Shown piece after piece: positions 1-6,516 of a stretch of DNA of 8,469 nt (position 1 is its first letter; every line of letters starts with the position of its first letter). The notes under the pieces are model-generated. The model was not told where the DNA came from. It saw only the letters and a program-made list of their open reading frames with translations, and ran no database searches. The DNA is from Ferruginibacter sp. (GTDB lineage: Bacteria > Bacteroidota > Bacteroidia > Chitinophagales > Chitinophagaceae), in contig JANXOQ010000386.1 of assembly GCA_025357775.1 (NCBI GenBank), positions 1 through 8,469 on the forward strand, written 5' to 3'. The position numbers and the translations under genes are program-made.

Positions 1-1
1 G

Positions 2-340
2 TTGATAAATGCCTACGACAATACAATTGTTTATACAGATTATTTTCTTTCCAAAGTAATTGATTGTTTAAAACAAAACAAGGAATTTGAAAGTGCAATG
101 TTATTTGTATCCGATCATGGAGAATCACTCGGAGAAAAAAATCTCTATATGCATGGTGTACCATTAAGTATTGCCCCTAAAGAGCAATATGATATCCCGT
201 TTATTGTTTGGATGTCTGACAGTAGCAAACAATTAAAACCTAATAAAGTACTTTCCCAAAGCAATGTTTTTCATAGTACATTAAATTTTTTAGGCATACA
301 AAGCCCTATATATAATGAAGAATTAAATATTTTTAAGTAA
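2..340 (+). CDS. Lipid A phosphoethanolamine transferase, C-terminal fragment (EptA/MCR-type sulfatase fold)
   Basis: The last 112 codons of a gene that begins before the window; the frame is already open at base 2, so the TTG there is not a start. The family transfers phosphoethanolamine from phosphatidylethanolamine to lipid A and is anchored in the inner membrane with its catalytic domain in the periplasm. The visible part begins with the family-typical NAYDNTIVYTDYF stretch and carries SDHGESLGE at residues 37-45 and MHG at 50-52. Asp38 and His39 correspond to the zinc ligands Asp465/His466 of MCR-1, and His51 sits 12 residues after His39, the same spacing as MCR-1 His478. The N-terminal membrane helices and the catalytic Thr lie outside the window. 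The family is usually about 500-560 residues, so roughly the last fifth is seen. Whether the substrate is lipid A or another envelope glycan cannot be told from this fragment. Confidence 0.9.
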   Translation: MINAYDNTIVYTDYFLSKVIDCLKQNKEFESAMLFVSDHGESLGEKNLYMHGVPLSIAPKEQYDIPFIVWMSDSSKQLKPNKVLSQSNVFHSTLNFLGIQSPIYNEELNIFK

Positions 341-738
341 CGACTAAAACTTATTTTAACTATTAAGTTTATGAAAAATAGAAAATATTATTATAATAAT
401 TTCAAATCAAATATTAATTTATAATAATTATAAAGATTTTATTTAGTCCAATTTTCGAGAAAAAAGATGACTGCCTGCGTTCTTCGATATTTTAAACTTG
501 ATACACAGATTAATGTGAAATTGCAGTCATTTGCAAAGAGCTTAAATTTATTTTATGAGAGCAGTTTATTTACAACATTTTTGATAGTACTTTTTATAAT
601 TTATAGATAATATAACACCAAGCTTTACAAGTTTAAATGCAGTAGCTAGTACAATAACTCATAGCTCTTCAAAAAAGCTTAAGCATTTTACCAATCAGCA
701 TCATAGCTGGTAAAGAACAAGAAATAAGGTAAATAATG
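341..738. other. Gene-free intergenic region between convergent genes
   Basis: 398 very AT-rich bases between the stop of the phosphoethanolamine transferase gene (+) and the stop of the rhodanese-thioredoxin gene (-). I see no ORF with protein-like composition and no tRNA. A weak inverted repeat (AAACTTA at 347-353, TAAGTTT at 364-370) lies just after the first gene but has only one GC pair and no good T-run. An exact 8-base inverted repeat (ATGACTGC at 467-474, GCAGTCAT at 523-530) encloses 48 bases. The right end holds a better terminator candidate, listed separately. Confidence 0.6.
671..714 (-). terminator. Candidate intrinsic terminator of the rhodanese-thioredoxin gene
   Basis: Read on the minus strand, 25 bases after the stop codon there is a hairpin with arms TTTACCA (714-708) and TGGTAAA (693-687). 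An alternative pairing uses TTTAC/GTAAA plus CAGC/GCTG with a 4-base bulge. About ten bases later, after GCTTAAGC, comes a run of six T (676-671). The gap between stem and T-run is longer than ideal, so this is a candidate only. It could also slow transcription from the left-hand convergent gene. Confidence 0.4.
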
Positions 739-1428
739 TTATTGCTTTTTTATGATATTTGTTAATTCTTCTTCAGTTACCACACCATCTTTTCTCCACA
801 CTTGTTTCCCATTTTTGTAAACAATAAAAACAGGTAAAGCAGTTACATTGTTCAATTTTACAAGTACTTCATCGTTACCAGCATCTAATTTTAGCAAGGT
901 AAATTTGTTAAAATATTTTTTTTGTAATGAATCTAATATTGGCAGCATTAATCTGCAGGGTGCACACCAAGTAGCACCAAAGTCTACTAATACAACTTTA
1001 TTAGCTATTGCTTTATTGTATTCATCTTCAGTCATTTGTTTTGCGTTATTTTTACCAATCACAATTTTATTGCTAGCTTTCCAAGCATTCATACCACCTT
1101 TTAGTTCAATCACACTCGTAAATCCATTTTTTCGCATAGCTGCTGCTGCACTACTACTTCTACCACCGCCTAAACAATACACATACACAGGTTTCTTTTT
1201 GTCAATAAAAGAAATCCTTCTTTCAAACTCTTTTGCATCATTCCAATCTGCAAGCAAAGCATTGTTTATATGTCCACCATTAAACTCAGTTTGGGTGCGT
1301 ACATCTAATATTTGCGTTTCTAAGTTGGTTATACCTTTTTCAAATTCGTCCGCTGATAAAACAGTTTTATTTTGGGCATTGCAAGTAATAAATAAAAATG
1401 CAAATAATAAAGAAACGTAGGTTTTCAT
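739..1428 (-). CDS. Exported rhodanese-thioredoxin fusion protein
   Basis: A 229-residue protein with an N-terminal export signal (basic Lys2, hydrophobic residues about 5-15, then TCNAQ), so it should act outside the cytoplasm. Signal peptidase I could cut after CNA. Cys16 could also be a lipoprotein cysteine, but FIT before it is a poor lipobox. Residues about 24-118 are a rhodanese domain with LDVR (41-44), an active-site loop CLGGGR starting at Cys85, and GGMNAW near its end. Residues about 130-228 are a thioredoxin domain with WCAPC (154-158; Cys155/Cys158) and the cis-proline Pro199. Rhodaneses move sulfur through the active-site cysteine; thioredoxins reduce or exchange disulfides. A natural reading is that the thioredoxin half resolves a persulfide or disulfide formed on Cys85, but this is inference. 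The ATG at 1428 is preceded by a good Bacteroidota promoter. The gene stands alone. Confidence 0.88.
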   Translation of the reverse strand: MKTYVSLLFAFLFITCNAQNKTVLSADEFEKGITNLETQILDVRTQTEFNGGHINNALLADWNDAKEFERRISFIDKKKPVYVYCLGGGRSSSAAAAMRKNGFTSVIELKGGMNAWKASNKIVIGKNNAKQMTEDEYNKAIANKVVLVDFGATWCAPCRLMLPILDSLQKKYFNKFTLLKLDAGNDEVLVKLNNVTALPVFIVYKNGKQVWRKDGVVTEEELTNIIKKQ

Positions 1429-1739
1429 AATTTAATTTTTTACAAAAATAGGTGCTTACTAGTTATAACAAGTGATGGCTTCGGAAGACCAAGGATAGCA
1501 AGGACTTTAAATAATAAAGTTGGCTTTAAAATTACCCAAATACATAGATTTAACTGTCACCAGTTTCTGCTTTTATTTTAGCAAGTGGCTTCCGCAGATT
1601 TATACGAAAGCAATATTTCTATTCCGATTCAAATAGCTAACAGATACAATAAGTTTAAGCACAATTATTTTAAAAATCGCTAAAATCTTCTTTCAAACTA
1701 CTATCATAAATTACTTAAATTGCAAAAAAGTATAACAAT
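1429..1739. other. Divergent intergenic region
   Basis: 311 bases between the divergently oriented rhodanese-thioredoxin gene (-) and malQ (+). It holds the minus-strand promoter listed separately. For malQ I find only a weak -7-like TAAGTTTA around 1650, without a convincing TTG upstream, so its promoter is not located. The stretch around 1470-1625 is less AT-rich than its surroundings and includes two similar GGCTTC-containing segments (near 1477 and 1585), but I see no ORF, tRNA or clear operator. Confidence 0.5.
1443..1471 (-). promoter_or_regulatory. Bacteroidota-type promoter for the rhodanese-thioredoxin gene
   Basis: On the minus strand, TTG (1471-1469) is followed after 18 bases by TATTTTTG (1450-1443). 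This matches the Bacteroidota/Flavobacterium consensus TTG-N17-23-TAnnTTTG at every fixed base. The ATG is at 1428, so the untranslated leader would be only about ten bases, and no Shine-Dalgarno sequence is visible, as is common in this phylum. Confidence 0.5.
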
Positions 1740-4388
1740 ATGGTAGTAAATTTTTTTATAAAATATGGCACAAGTTATGGGCAAAATATAAGTATTGCTT
1801 ATAAGCAAGGAGAGGCAATATTAGCTTTTGAATTGAATTATATAGATGAAAATCTATGGCATGGGGTATTGGATATTGATACAAAAAAAAGTGTACCCAT
1901 TTTTGAATACCAGGTAATACTTAAAAAAGATGAAAGGCAGAATAATGAGGAATTGATGGCTACTGGAGAAATTGATACCACTTGTTTTACTGCCAAAATA
2001 TTTAACGTAATTCATGAAAACTTTCCTCAAAAATCTTTTATAGGATTGCACAAAACAAAGCCTTTTAAAAAAGTTTTTAAACCTGTAAATATTGAGGAAA
2101 TAAATACAAAAAAGCCATTAAAAGTAACTCATATTTTTTCTATTGAAAGCCCTTTTTTGCAAGAAAATAAATATGTATGCCTTACTGGTAATGCAACCAC
2201 AATGAATAATTTTGATGAAACAAAACCATTGTTGTTTAAAAAAGGTAATAACCAAAAAAGTACAATAGAACTAGATTTATCTGGCGAAAAATTTCCATTA
2301 GAATTTAAAATAGGCTTGTTCGATACTGATAAAAATAATATTGTAGATTATGAGCCAGGTGTAAATCATATAATAAACGGGATAGAAAAAAATGAAAGTA
2401 TTTCAATTATACATTTAAATCATTCATTTACTAATTATGCATGGAAAGCTGCTGGTATAAATGTGCCTGTATTTAGTTTAAGAACAAATAAAGGATGGGG
2501 TGTAGGTGATTTTACTGATATAAATTTGTTGGTAGATTATTCAAAAAGCTTAGGTATTAAATTAATACAATTATTACCAATAAATGATACTACGGGTGCT
2601 TATACCGATAAAGATTCTTATCCATATTCTGCTATTTCATCTTTTGGGCTTCATCCAAAATTTTTGAATGTACAACTGTTGGCTACAGCTGCTAGTATTA
2701 AAATTAGTAATGATGAATTAGCAGAAATAAAAAAATTAAATGAACTAAGTTTTTCTGACCATAGTGCAGTTTTACTATTAAAAATTGCTGTATTAAAAAG
2801 AATTTTTGAAAAAGAAAAAAGCACATTTAATAAAAGTGAGGAATGGAAAACTTTTTTTGAAGCACACAATAATTGGCTTACTCCATTTGCAGCATTTTGC
2901 ACATTAAGAGATAAATTTAATACTCCTAATTTTGAATTATGGAATGAAAATGCTATTTATGATAAAGATAAAATTACCACATTTACGAATGTAAATAACG
3001 AACATTATAATGCTATGATGTTTTGGTATTTTGTGCAATTTAATTTGCATTTACAATTGCAAGATGCTATAACCTATGCTCATAAAAATAAAGTAATTTT
3101 AAAAGCTGATTTACCAATTGGGGTAGGCAGACTAAGTGCTGATACATGGGAGCATACAAGTTTATTTGTTATGGGAATGCAGGCAGGAGCTCCACCAGAT
3201 GCTTTTTCAGGAAGTGGACAAAATTGGAGTTTCCCTACTTATAATATTTACGAAATGAGCAAAGATGGTTTTGCTTGGTTTAGAAGAAGAATGCAACATT
3301 TAGAAACTTACTTTGATGCTGTAAGAATAGACCATGTATTAGGTATTTTTAGAATTTGGAGTATACCTACCAACCAAGTAGAAGGTACAATGGGAAGGTT
3401 TGTACCTGCATTACCATTATACAAACATAATTTTGAAAACGCTGGCTTGTATTTCGATTCATACAGATATTGCAATCCTTTTATAAATGATGAAATTTTG
3501 TATGAGCAATTTGGCAATGAGTTTGCTGAAGTAAAAAACATTTTTTTTAAAAATGGTCAATTTGTGGAAGATTATAATGACCAACGAAAAATAGAAAATT
3601 ACTTTTTGCATAATTTAGAAAATATACGTTGGCAACAAGGATTGTACGATTTAATTGCTAATGTAATTTTACTTAAAGATGAGCAAGATGGTTTTCATTT
3701 TAGAATAAATATGTTTCAAATAAGCAGCTATAAATGGTTGTCTGATAATGAAAAAAGTTTAATAGATGCATTATACAATAATTATTTTTTTAAATTGCAA
3801 AATGATTTGTGGAGAAAAGAAGGGGAAATGAAATTGGAAATGATGACTGATAGCTCAGACATGCTATTGTGTGCGGAAGACTTGGGAATGGTGCCAGATT
3901 TTACAGATGCAGTATTGAAAAATTTGGATATACTTTCTTTGCAGGTGCAGCAAATGCCTAAGGATAATTCTTCTCTTTATTCCAATACTGTAAAAGCAAA
4001 ATACGAATCTATTGTAATGCCAGCCACGCATGATATGAGCCCAATGCGCTTGTGGTGGGAAGAAAATAGAACTACTACTCAATTATTTTTTAATGATATT
4101 TTGCAAGAGGTTGGTAATGCACCACAATATTGTGAGCCTTGGGTATGTAAAAAAATAGTTGAAAAGCATTTACAATCACCAGCAATGTTAAGCATCTTTT
4201 TAATACAAGATGTTTTAGCTTTAGATGGAAATACAAGGCTTGAAAACCCTTCTGATGAGCGTATAAATGTACCTGCAAATCCAAACCATGTTTGGAATTA
4301 TAGAATGCACATTTCTTTGGAAGATTTAATTATAGCTGATGGTATTAAAAGTGATGTGAAAGAAATGGTAGCAAGATATGGTAGGTAA
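1740..4388 (+). CDS. malQ: 4-alpha-glucanotransferase, DPE2-like (GH77 with N-terminal CBM20-type modules)
   Basis: An 882-residue cytoplasmic amylomaltase that moves alpha-1,4-glucan segments between maltodextrins and releases glucose during maltose, starch or glycogen use. Residues about 1-105 and 125-215 look like two tandem CBM20-type beta domains, but the usual GNW starch-binding motif is poorly kept (the second has MNNFDETKP). The GH77 domain starts near residue 235 (VPVFSLRTNKGWGVGDF). Catalytic residues are visible: the nucleophile Asp531 in VRIDHVLG, the acid/base Glu713 in CAEDLG, and the third acid Asp765 in PATHDMSP. The DPE2-style insertion lies between the LLPIND region and LPIGVGRLSADTWEH; this and the tandem modules match plant DPE2 and Bacteroidota MalQ (about 880-900 residues) rather than the roughly 500-residue Thermus type. 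The ATG at 1740 gives a normal first beta strand (VVNFFIKYGTSYGQ). No Shine-Dalgarno sequence is seen. No maltose-utilisation neighbour is present. Confidence 0.95.
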   Translation: MVVNFFIKYGTSYGQNISIAYKQGEAILAFELNYIDENLWHGVLDIDTKKSVPIFEYQVILKKDERQNNEELMATGEIDTTCFTAKIFNVIHENFPQKSFIGLHKTKPFKKVFKPVNIEEINTKKPLKVTHIFSIESPFLQENKYVCLTGNATTMNNFDETKPLLFKKGNNQKSTIELDLSGEKFPLEFKIGLFDTDKNNIVDYEPGVNHIINGIEKNESISIIHLNHSFTNYAWKAAGINVPVFSLRTNKGWGVGDFTDINLLVDYSKSLGIKLIQLLPINDTTGAYTDKDSYPYSAISSFGLHPKFLNVQLLATAASIKISNDELAEIKKLNELSFSDHSAVLLLKIAVLKRIFEKEKSTFNKSEEWKTFFEAHNNWLTPFAAFCTLRDKFNTPNFELWNENAIYDKDKITTFTNVNNEHYNAMMFWYFVQFNLHLQLQDAITYAHKNKVILKADLPIGVGRLSADTWEHTSLFVMGMQAGAPPDAFSGSGQNWSFPTYNIYEMSKDGFAWFRRRMQHLETYFDAVRIDHVLGIFRIWSIPTNQVEGTMGRFVPALPLYKHNFENAGLYFDSYRYCNPFINDEILYEQFGNEFAEVKNIFFKNGQFVEDYNDQRKIENYFLHNLENIRWQQGLYDLIANVILLKDEQDGFHFRINMFQISSYKWLSDNEKSLIDALYNNYFFKLQNDLWRKEGEMKLEMMTDSSDMLLCAEDLGMVPDFTDAVLKNLDILSLQVQQMPKDNSSLYSNTVKAKYESIVMPATHDMSPMRLWWEENRTTTQLFFNDILQEVGNAPQYCEPWVCKKIVEKHLQSPAMLSIFLIQDVLALDGNTRLENPSDERINVPANPNHVWNYRMHISLEDLIIADGIKSDVKEMVARYGR

Positions 4389-4408
4389 AAAAGTTTAAGG
4401 TTTAAACT
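4387..4408 (-). terminator. Candidate terminator for coaE, overlapping the malQ end
   Basis: A perfect 7-base stem (AGTTTAA at 4392-4398, TTAAACT at 4402-4408) with a 3-base loop. On the minus strand it is followed directly by a T-run (complement of the A-run 4387-4392), the layout of an intrinsic terminator for coaE. It lies about 118 bases past the coaE stop and touches the malQ stop codon. On the plus strand there is no T-run after the stem, so it is a poorer candidate for malQ. The stem has only one GC pair. Confidence 0.4.
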
Positions 4409-4525
4409 CCTTCATTTTACAGAGAGTCATAAGTGCTTACAAGCATATTATAATATTTTGCATTTTGATTTAAAATTTAATATAAGGAAAAATAACAATA
4501 CTTTTTCAATCAAAAATTGTCAATT

Positions 4526-5125
4526 TTAATTGTGTAATCGAAAAATATTTTCAAGTATTTTTTCATGAACAGCTATTACTTGCGGTATTAATAATTCAGT
4601 TTCATTGTTTTCAATTATAAAATCACAACGACTCATTTTTTCATTTTCATCCATTTGCTTTTGTATGCGAGCTAGTACTGCCTCTTCAGAAATAGCATCT
4701 CTTTGCATTACTCTTTTTATGCGTAATGGCATTGGTGAGTGTACACCAATTATTAAATCTAGATTTTTTTCTGCATTCGCTTCAAAAATAAGTGCTGCTT
4801 CTTTTATGGCATAAGCTGTTGATTGCTGCATCATCCATAATTTAGCATCAGCAATGGTGGCAGGGTGCACAATGCTATTCATTTGTTTAGTTTTTTCTTT
4901 ATCAGAAAAAACTTGTTCTGCTAAGTATACACGATTTATTTTGCCATCTAAATAACTCCCGTTGCCAAAAGTTTCTATTATTTGTTGCTTTAATTTTTCA
5001 TCTATATTCATCATTTTTTTAGCTGCATCATCTGCATAATATACAGGTATACCAAGCACTTCAAATATAAGGGACACAGTAGTTTTACCTGAGCCTATAC
5101 CACCAGTTAATCCAATTTTTAGCAT
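4526..5125 (-). CDS. coaE: Dephospho-CoA kinase
   Basis: A 199-residue P-loop kinase that phosphorylates the 3'-hydroxyl of dephospho-CoA with ATP, the last step of coenzyme A synthesis, in the cytoplasm. Residues 5-16 hold the Walker A motif GLTGGIGSGKTT (Lys14, Thr15). VYYADD (28-33) supplies the conserved acidic residues after strand 2, VHPA (86-89) is the family signature, and RIKRVMQRD (135-143) is the lid arginine region, followed by ARIQKQM (152-158). Length matches the usual 195-210 residues. The ATG at 5125 places the glycine loop at the normal distance. In many Bacteroidota coaE sits with yajC and a YbbR-domain gene; here neither is adjacent and the next upstream secure gene ends more than 500 bases away. 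No promoter match was found just upstream. Confidence 0.95.
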   Translation of the reverse strand: MLKIGLTGGIGSGKTTVSLIFEVLGIPVYYADDAAKKMMNIDEKLKQQIIETFGNGSYLDGKINRVYLAEQVFSDKEKTKQMNSIVHPATIADAKLWMMQQSTAYAIKEAALIFEANAEKNLDLIIGVHSPMPLRIKRVMQRDAISEEAVLARIQKQMDENEKMSRCDFIIENNETELLIPQVIAVHEKILENIFRLHN

Positions 5126-5176
5126 AATGCAATCTATTGATTTTATTTGAAGCGTTTAAATAGTATTCATAAAACA

Positions 5177-5371
5177 CTATACCACTTTACTAAAAGTGTT
5201 GCGTAGCTTGGTAAATAAATTTTCGGTTTTAATAATATTTAAATGCTGGGAACAATTATTAATATAATTTATTAATTTAGGAAACCAAGTAGATTTATGG
5301 AATAAATACAAATTCATCCAGTATTTTGAGCAAGATTTTTTCGCACCTGCATCCTTAAGAGCAGCATTCAA
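5177..5371 (-). CDS. Doubtful small ORF, unrecognised
   Basis: 64 codons starting with TTG at 5371 (a stop codon lies immediately upstream in frame); the first ATG is codon 19, at 5317. The product has no family motif that I recognise. It begins NAALKDAGAKK, is basic overall with several aromatic residues (two Trp) and two Cys, and ends KLRNTFSKVV, 51 bases before the coaE start. Its composition looks more protein-like than a random AT-rich frame, with GC-containing codons at the start such as GAT GCA GGT GCG. It could be the tail of a decayed gene, a small real protein, or chance. It has no visible ribosome binding site. I would not assign a function. Confidence 0.22.
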   Translation of the reverse strand: MNAALKDAGAKKSCSKYWMNLYLFHKSTWFPKLINYINNCSQHLNIIKTENLFTKLRNTFSKVV

Positions 5372-5585
5372 TTATAATTTTAGCAGTAAACTATATCTAC
5401 TTTAACCAATTTTAATTTGTAAGATTATTTTTTAAAGTTTATCTGTGTATACTTAAGATTTTCAGGTTTCAATTACTTTACAATTTACACATTTGTGTAT
5501 TAAGTAAAAAGAATAATAATTTAGAAAAATGAATTGAAAGAAAGTAGAAAGAACGCTTCGGTAGAGATTTTTTGTATTTTAAGCT

Positions 5586-5615
5586 AAAAAAGAACGGTTT
5601 TACATCGTAATCGTT
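5586..5615 (-). terminator. Candidate terminator of the sigma/anti-sigma unit
   Basis: Starting 22 bases past the anti-sigma stop on the minus strand, AACG (5615-5612) pairs with CGTT (5596-5593), and inside it TTAC (5610-5607) pairs with GTAA (5603-5600) around a 3-base loop, with a small asymmetric internal loop between. A run of T (complement of 5591-5586) follows within two bases. Position and T-run fit an intrinsic terminator, though the stem is short and interrupted. Confidence 0.4.
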
Positions 5616-5636
5616 TTCTTTATAAATTAAAGATTA

Positions 5637-5885
5637 TTAAGTGTTATAAAATTTATTATCGCTTGCTTGTAAAGCACTAAACAACTTATTTTTTAAATCT
5701 TCATTTACGCTTTTACCATTGCTCACTGTGTAAGCTTCCATGGTTTTTTCCATATTTTGAACATCTTCTTTTACATCAGGCCAATTAATATAGGCTTGAA
5801 GTACTTGTGCAGCTTCAACTTCAGTTGTTTGTCCAAAGGCATGTAACTCTAAAAGCCCAGATGATATGATGTATTCTTTTGTCAC
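5637..5885 (-). CDS. Short putative anti-sigma factor, cytoplasmic domain only
   Basis: An 82-residue protein starting with GTG four bases after the sigma stop (TAA CAAA GTG), so co-translated with it. Residues 1-50 (EYIISSGLLELHAFGQTTEVEAAQVLQAY and on) resemble the N-terminal sigma-binding segment of RskA/SigK-type anti-sigma factors in Bacteroidota, which begin with a 'YI.SG.LE.Y..G' pattern and a helix rich in acidic residues. Full members are usually about 230-290 residues, with a transmembrane helix and a periplasmic RskA-type domain after this point. Here the protein stops shortly after KNKLFSALQAS, just where the linker to the membrane helix is expected. There is no hydrophobic segment, and no HCxxC zinc motif. 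It may bind and hold the sigma factor as a soluble protein, or be a degraded, constitutively weak regulator. The sigma-binding assignment rests on position plus recalled family pattern. Confidence 0.65.
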   Translation of the reverse strand: MTKEYIISSGLLELHAFGQTTEVEAAQVLQAYINWPDVKEDVQNMEKTMEAYTVSNGKSVNEDLKNKLFSALQASDNKFYNT

Positions 5886-5889
5886 TTTG

Positions 5890-6438
5890 TTAAAATTGCA
5901 ATAGTTTTCTTAGTTCAATAATAGCTGTCCTCATCCTAGTTTTAACCGTACCTAATGGTATGCGCATTTCTTTAGATATTTCTTCTTGAGTATATCCATT
6001 AAAATAGGCTAAATCTATAATAATTTTTTGATCTGGTTTTAAAAACTGTACTTGTTTTCTTAAAACAATCGTATCAAATTTAGTTACGTTAAAATTTTTA
6101 TCAATATTGCCACTAACGAAATTTTCGTCTTGAGAGATTTTTTGTTGTTTTTTGAATCCTTTACTTCTAAGCGTATCAATTGTAAGATTTCTTGTAATAT
6201 TTATCATCCAAGTAAATAATCTACCCTTTGAAGCATCATATTGTCCAAAATTATTCCAAATTTTTACAAATGTTTCCTGTAAAATATCTTCAGATAATTG
6301 AGTGTCATCTATCATTTTTAAAATAACACTATTTAAAGCAGGGGAGTAGTTGTCATACAAATAGGCAAAGGCAGATTGGTCTTTTTGCTGTAATAGCATT
6401 ACCAGTTCTTCTTCACTATATTTTACGATTGATTGCAA
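5890..6438 (-). CDS. ECF RNA polymerase sigma factor, SigK-like
   Basis: A 182-residue sigma-70 family ECF factor that directs RNA polymerase to a specific promoter set. Region 2 covers about residues 22-93: SAFAYLYDNY at the start, then DILQETFVKIWNNF (core binding) and KGRLFTWMINITRNLTIDTL (-10 recognition). Region 4 covers about 133-180, with the helix-turn-helix YTQEEISKEM.IPLGTVKTRM at 149-169. Length is typical. The N-terminal YSEEELVMLL pattern is usual for the SigK group, supporting the TTG start at 6438. The frame is open upstream to a stop at 6471-6469 without any ATG, and the first internal ATG (codon 14) would remove part of this conserved segment. The partner anti-sigma gene follows after four bases. 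Its targets cannot be read from the window. No clear promoter is seen in the 78 bases before it, so it may partly depend on sprT transcription. Confidence 0.93.
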   Translation of the reverse strand: MQSIVKYSEEELVMLLQQKDQSAFAYLYDNYSPALNSVILKMIDDTQLSEDILQETFVKIWNNFGQYDASKGRLFTWMINITRNLTIDTLRSKGFKKQQKISQDENFVSGNIDKNFNVTKFDTIVLRKQVQFLKPDQKIIIDLAYFNGYTQEEISKEMRIPLGTVKTRMRTAIIELRKLLQF

Positions 6439-6516
6439 GTGTAATATGTTAAAATAATAGACCGCAAGTTACTAGCTTTTGGTTTAAGAATATTATAAAG
6501 TAGTAAACATTTTTTT

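Larger units (their letters stand above)
5126..5636. other. 511-base region without a secure gene
   Basis: Lies between coaE and the anti-sigma gene. It holds the doubtful 64-codon ORF at 5177-5371 and the terminator candidate at 5586-5615, both listed separately. A nested inverted repeat occurs at 5473-5507: an outer TTACTT/AAGTAA pair and an inner TACAC/GTGTA stem with a 4-base loop. The latter has A-rich sequence after it on the plus strand and no T-run on either side, so it is not an obvious terminator. I translated the minus strand for about 60 bases past the anti-sigma stop and found stops in all frames, hence no remnant of a missing anti-sigma C-terminus there. Confidence 0.55.

Noticed and set aside
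347..370. Seven-base inverted repeat after the phosphoethanolamine transferase gene
   Set aside because: Only one GC pair, a 10-base loop and no T-run, so not convincing as a terminator.
848..1420. A long plus-strand frame of 190 codons
   Set aside because: It lies entirely antisense to the rhodanese-thioredoxin gene, whose domains and active sites are clear; the plus-strand product has no family features.
1429..1739. tRNA or mobile-element remnant in the slightly more GC-rich intergenic stretch
   Set aside because: No T-loop consensus, no cloverleaf arms, no terminal inverted repeats or transposase fragments were seen.
1854..4284. Several minus-strand frames of 64-83 codons inside malQ
   Set aside because: They are shadows of the intact malQ reading frame and show no motifs.
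4605..4814. A 69-codon plus-strand frame inside coaE
   Set aside because: Antisense to the conserved coaE sequence and without recognisable features.
5473..5507. Nested inverted repeat (TTACTT/AAGTAA with inner TACAC/GTGTA)
   Set aside because: Considered as a terminator or small-RNA hairpin, but it has no T-run on either strand and a lopsided internal loop.
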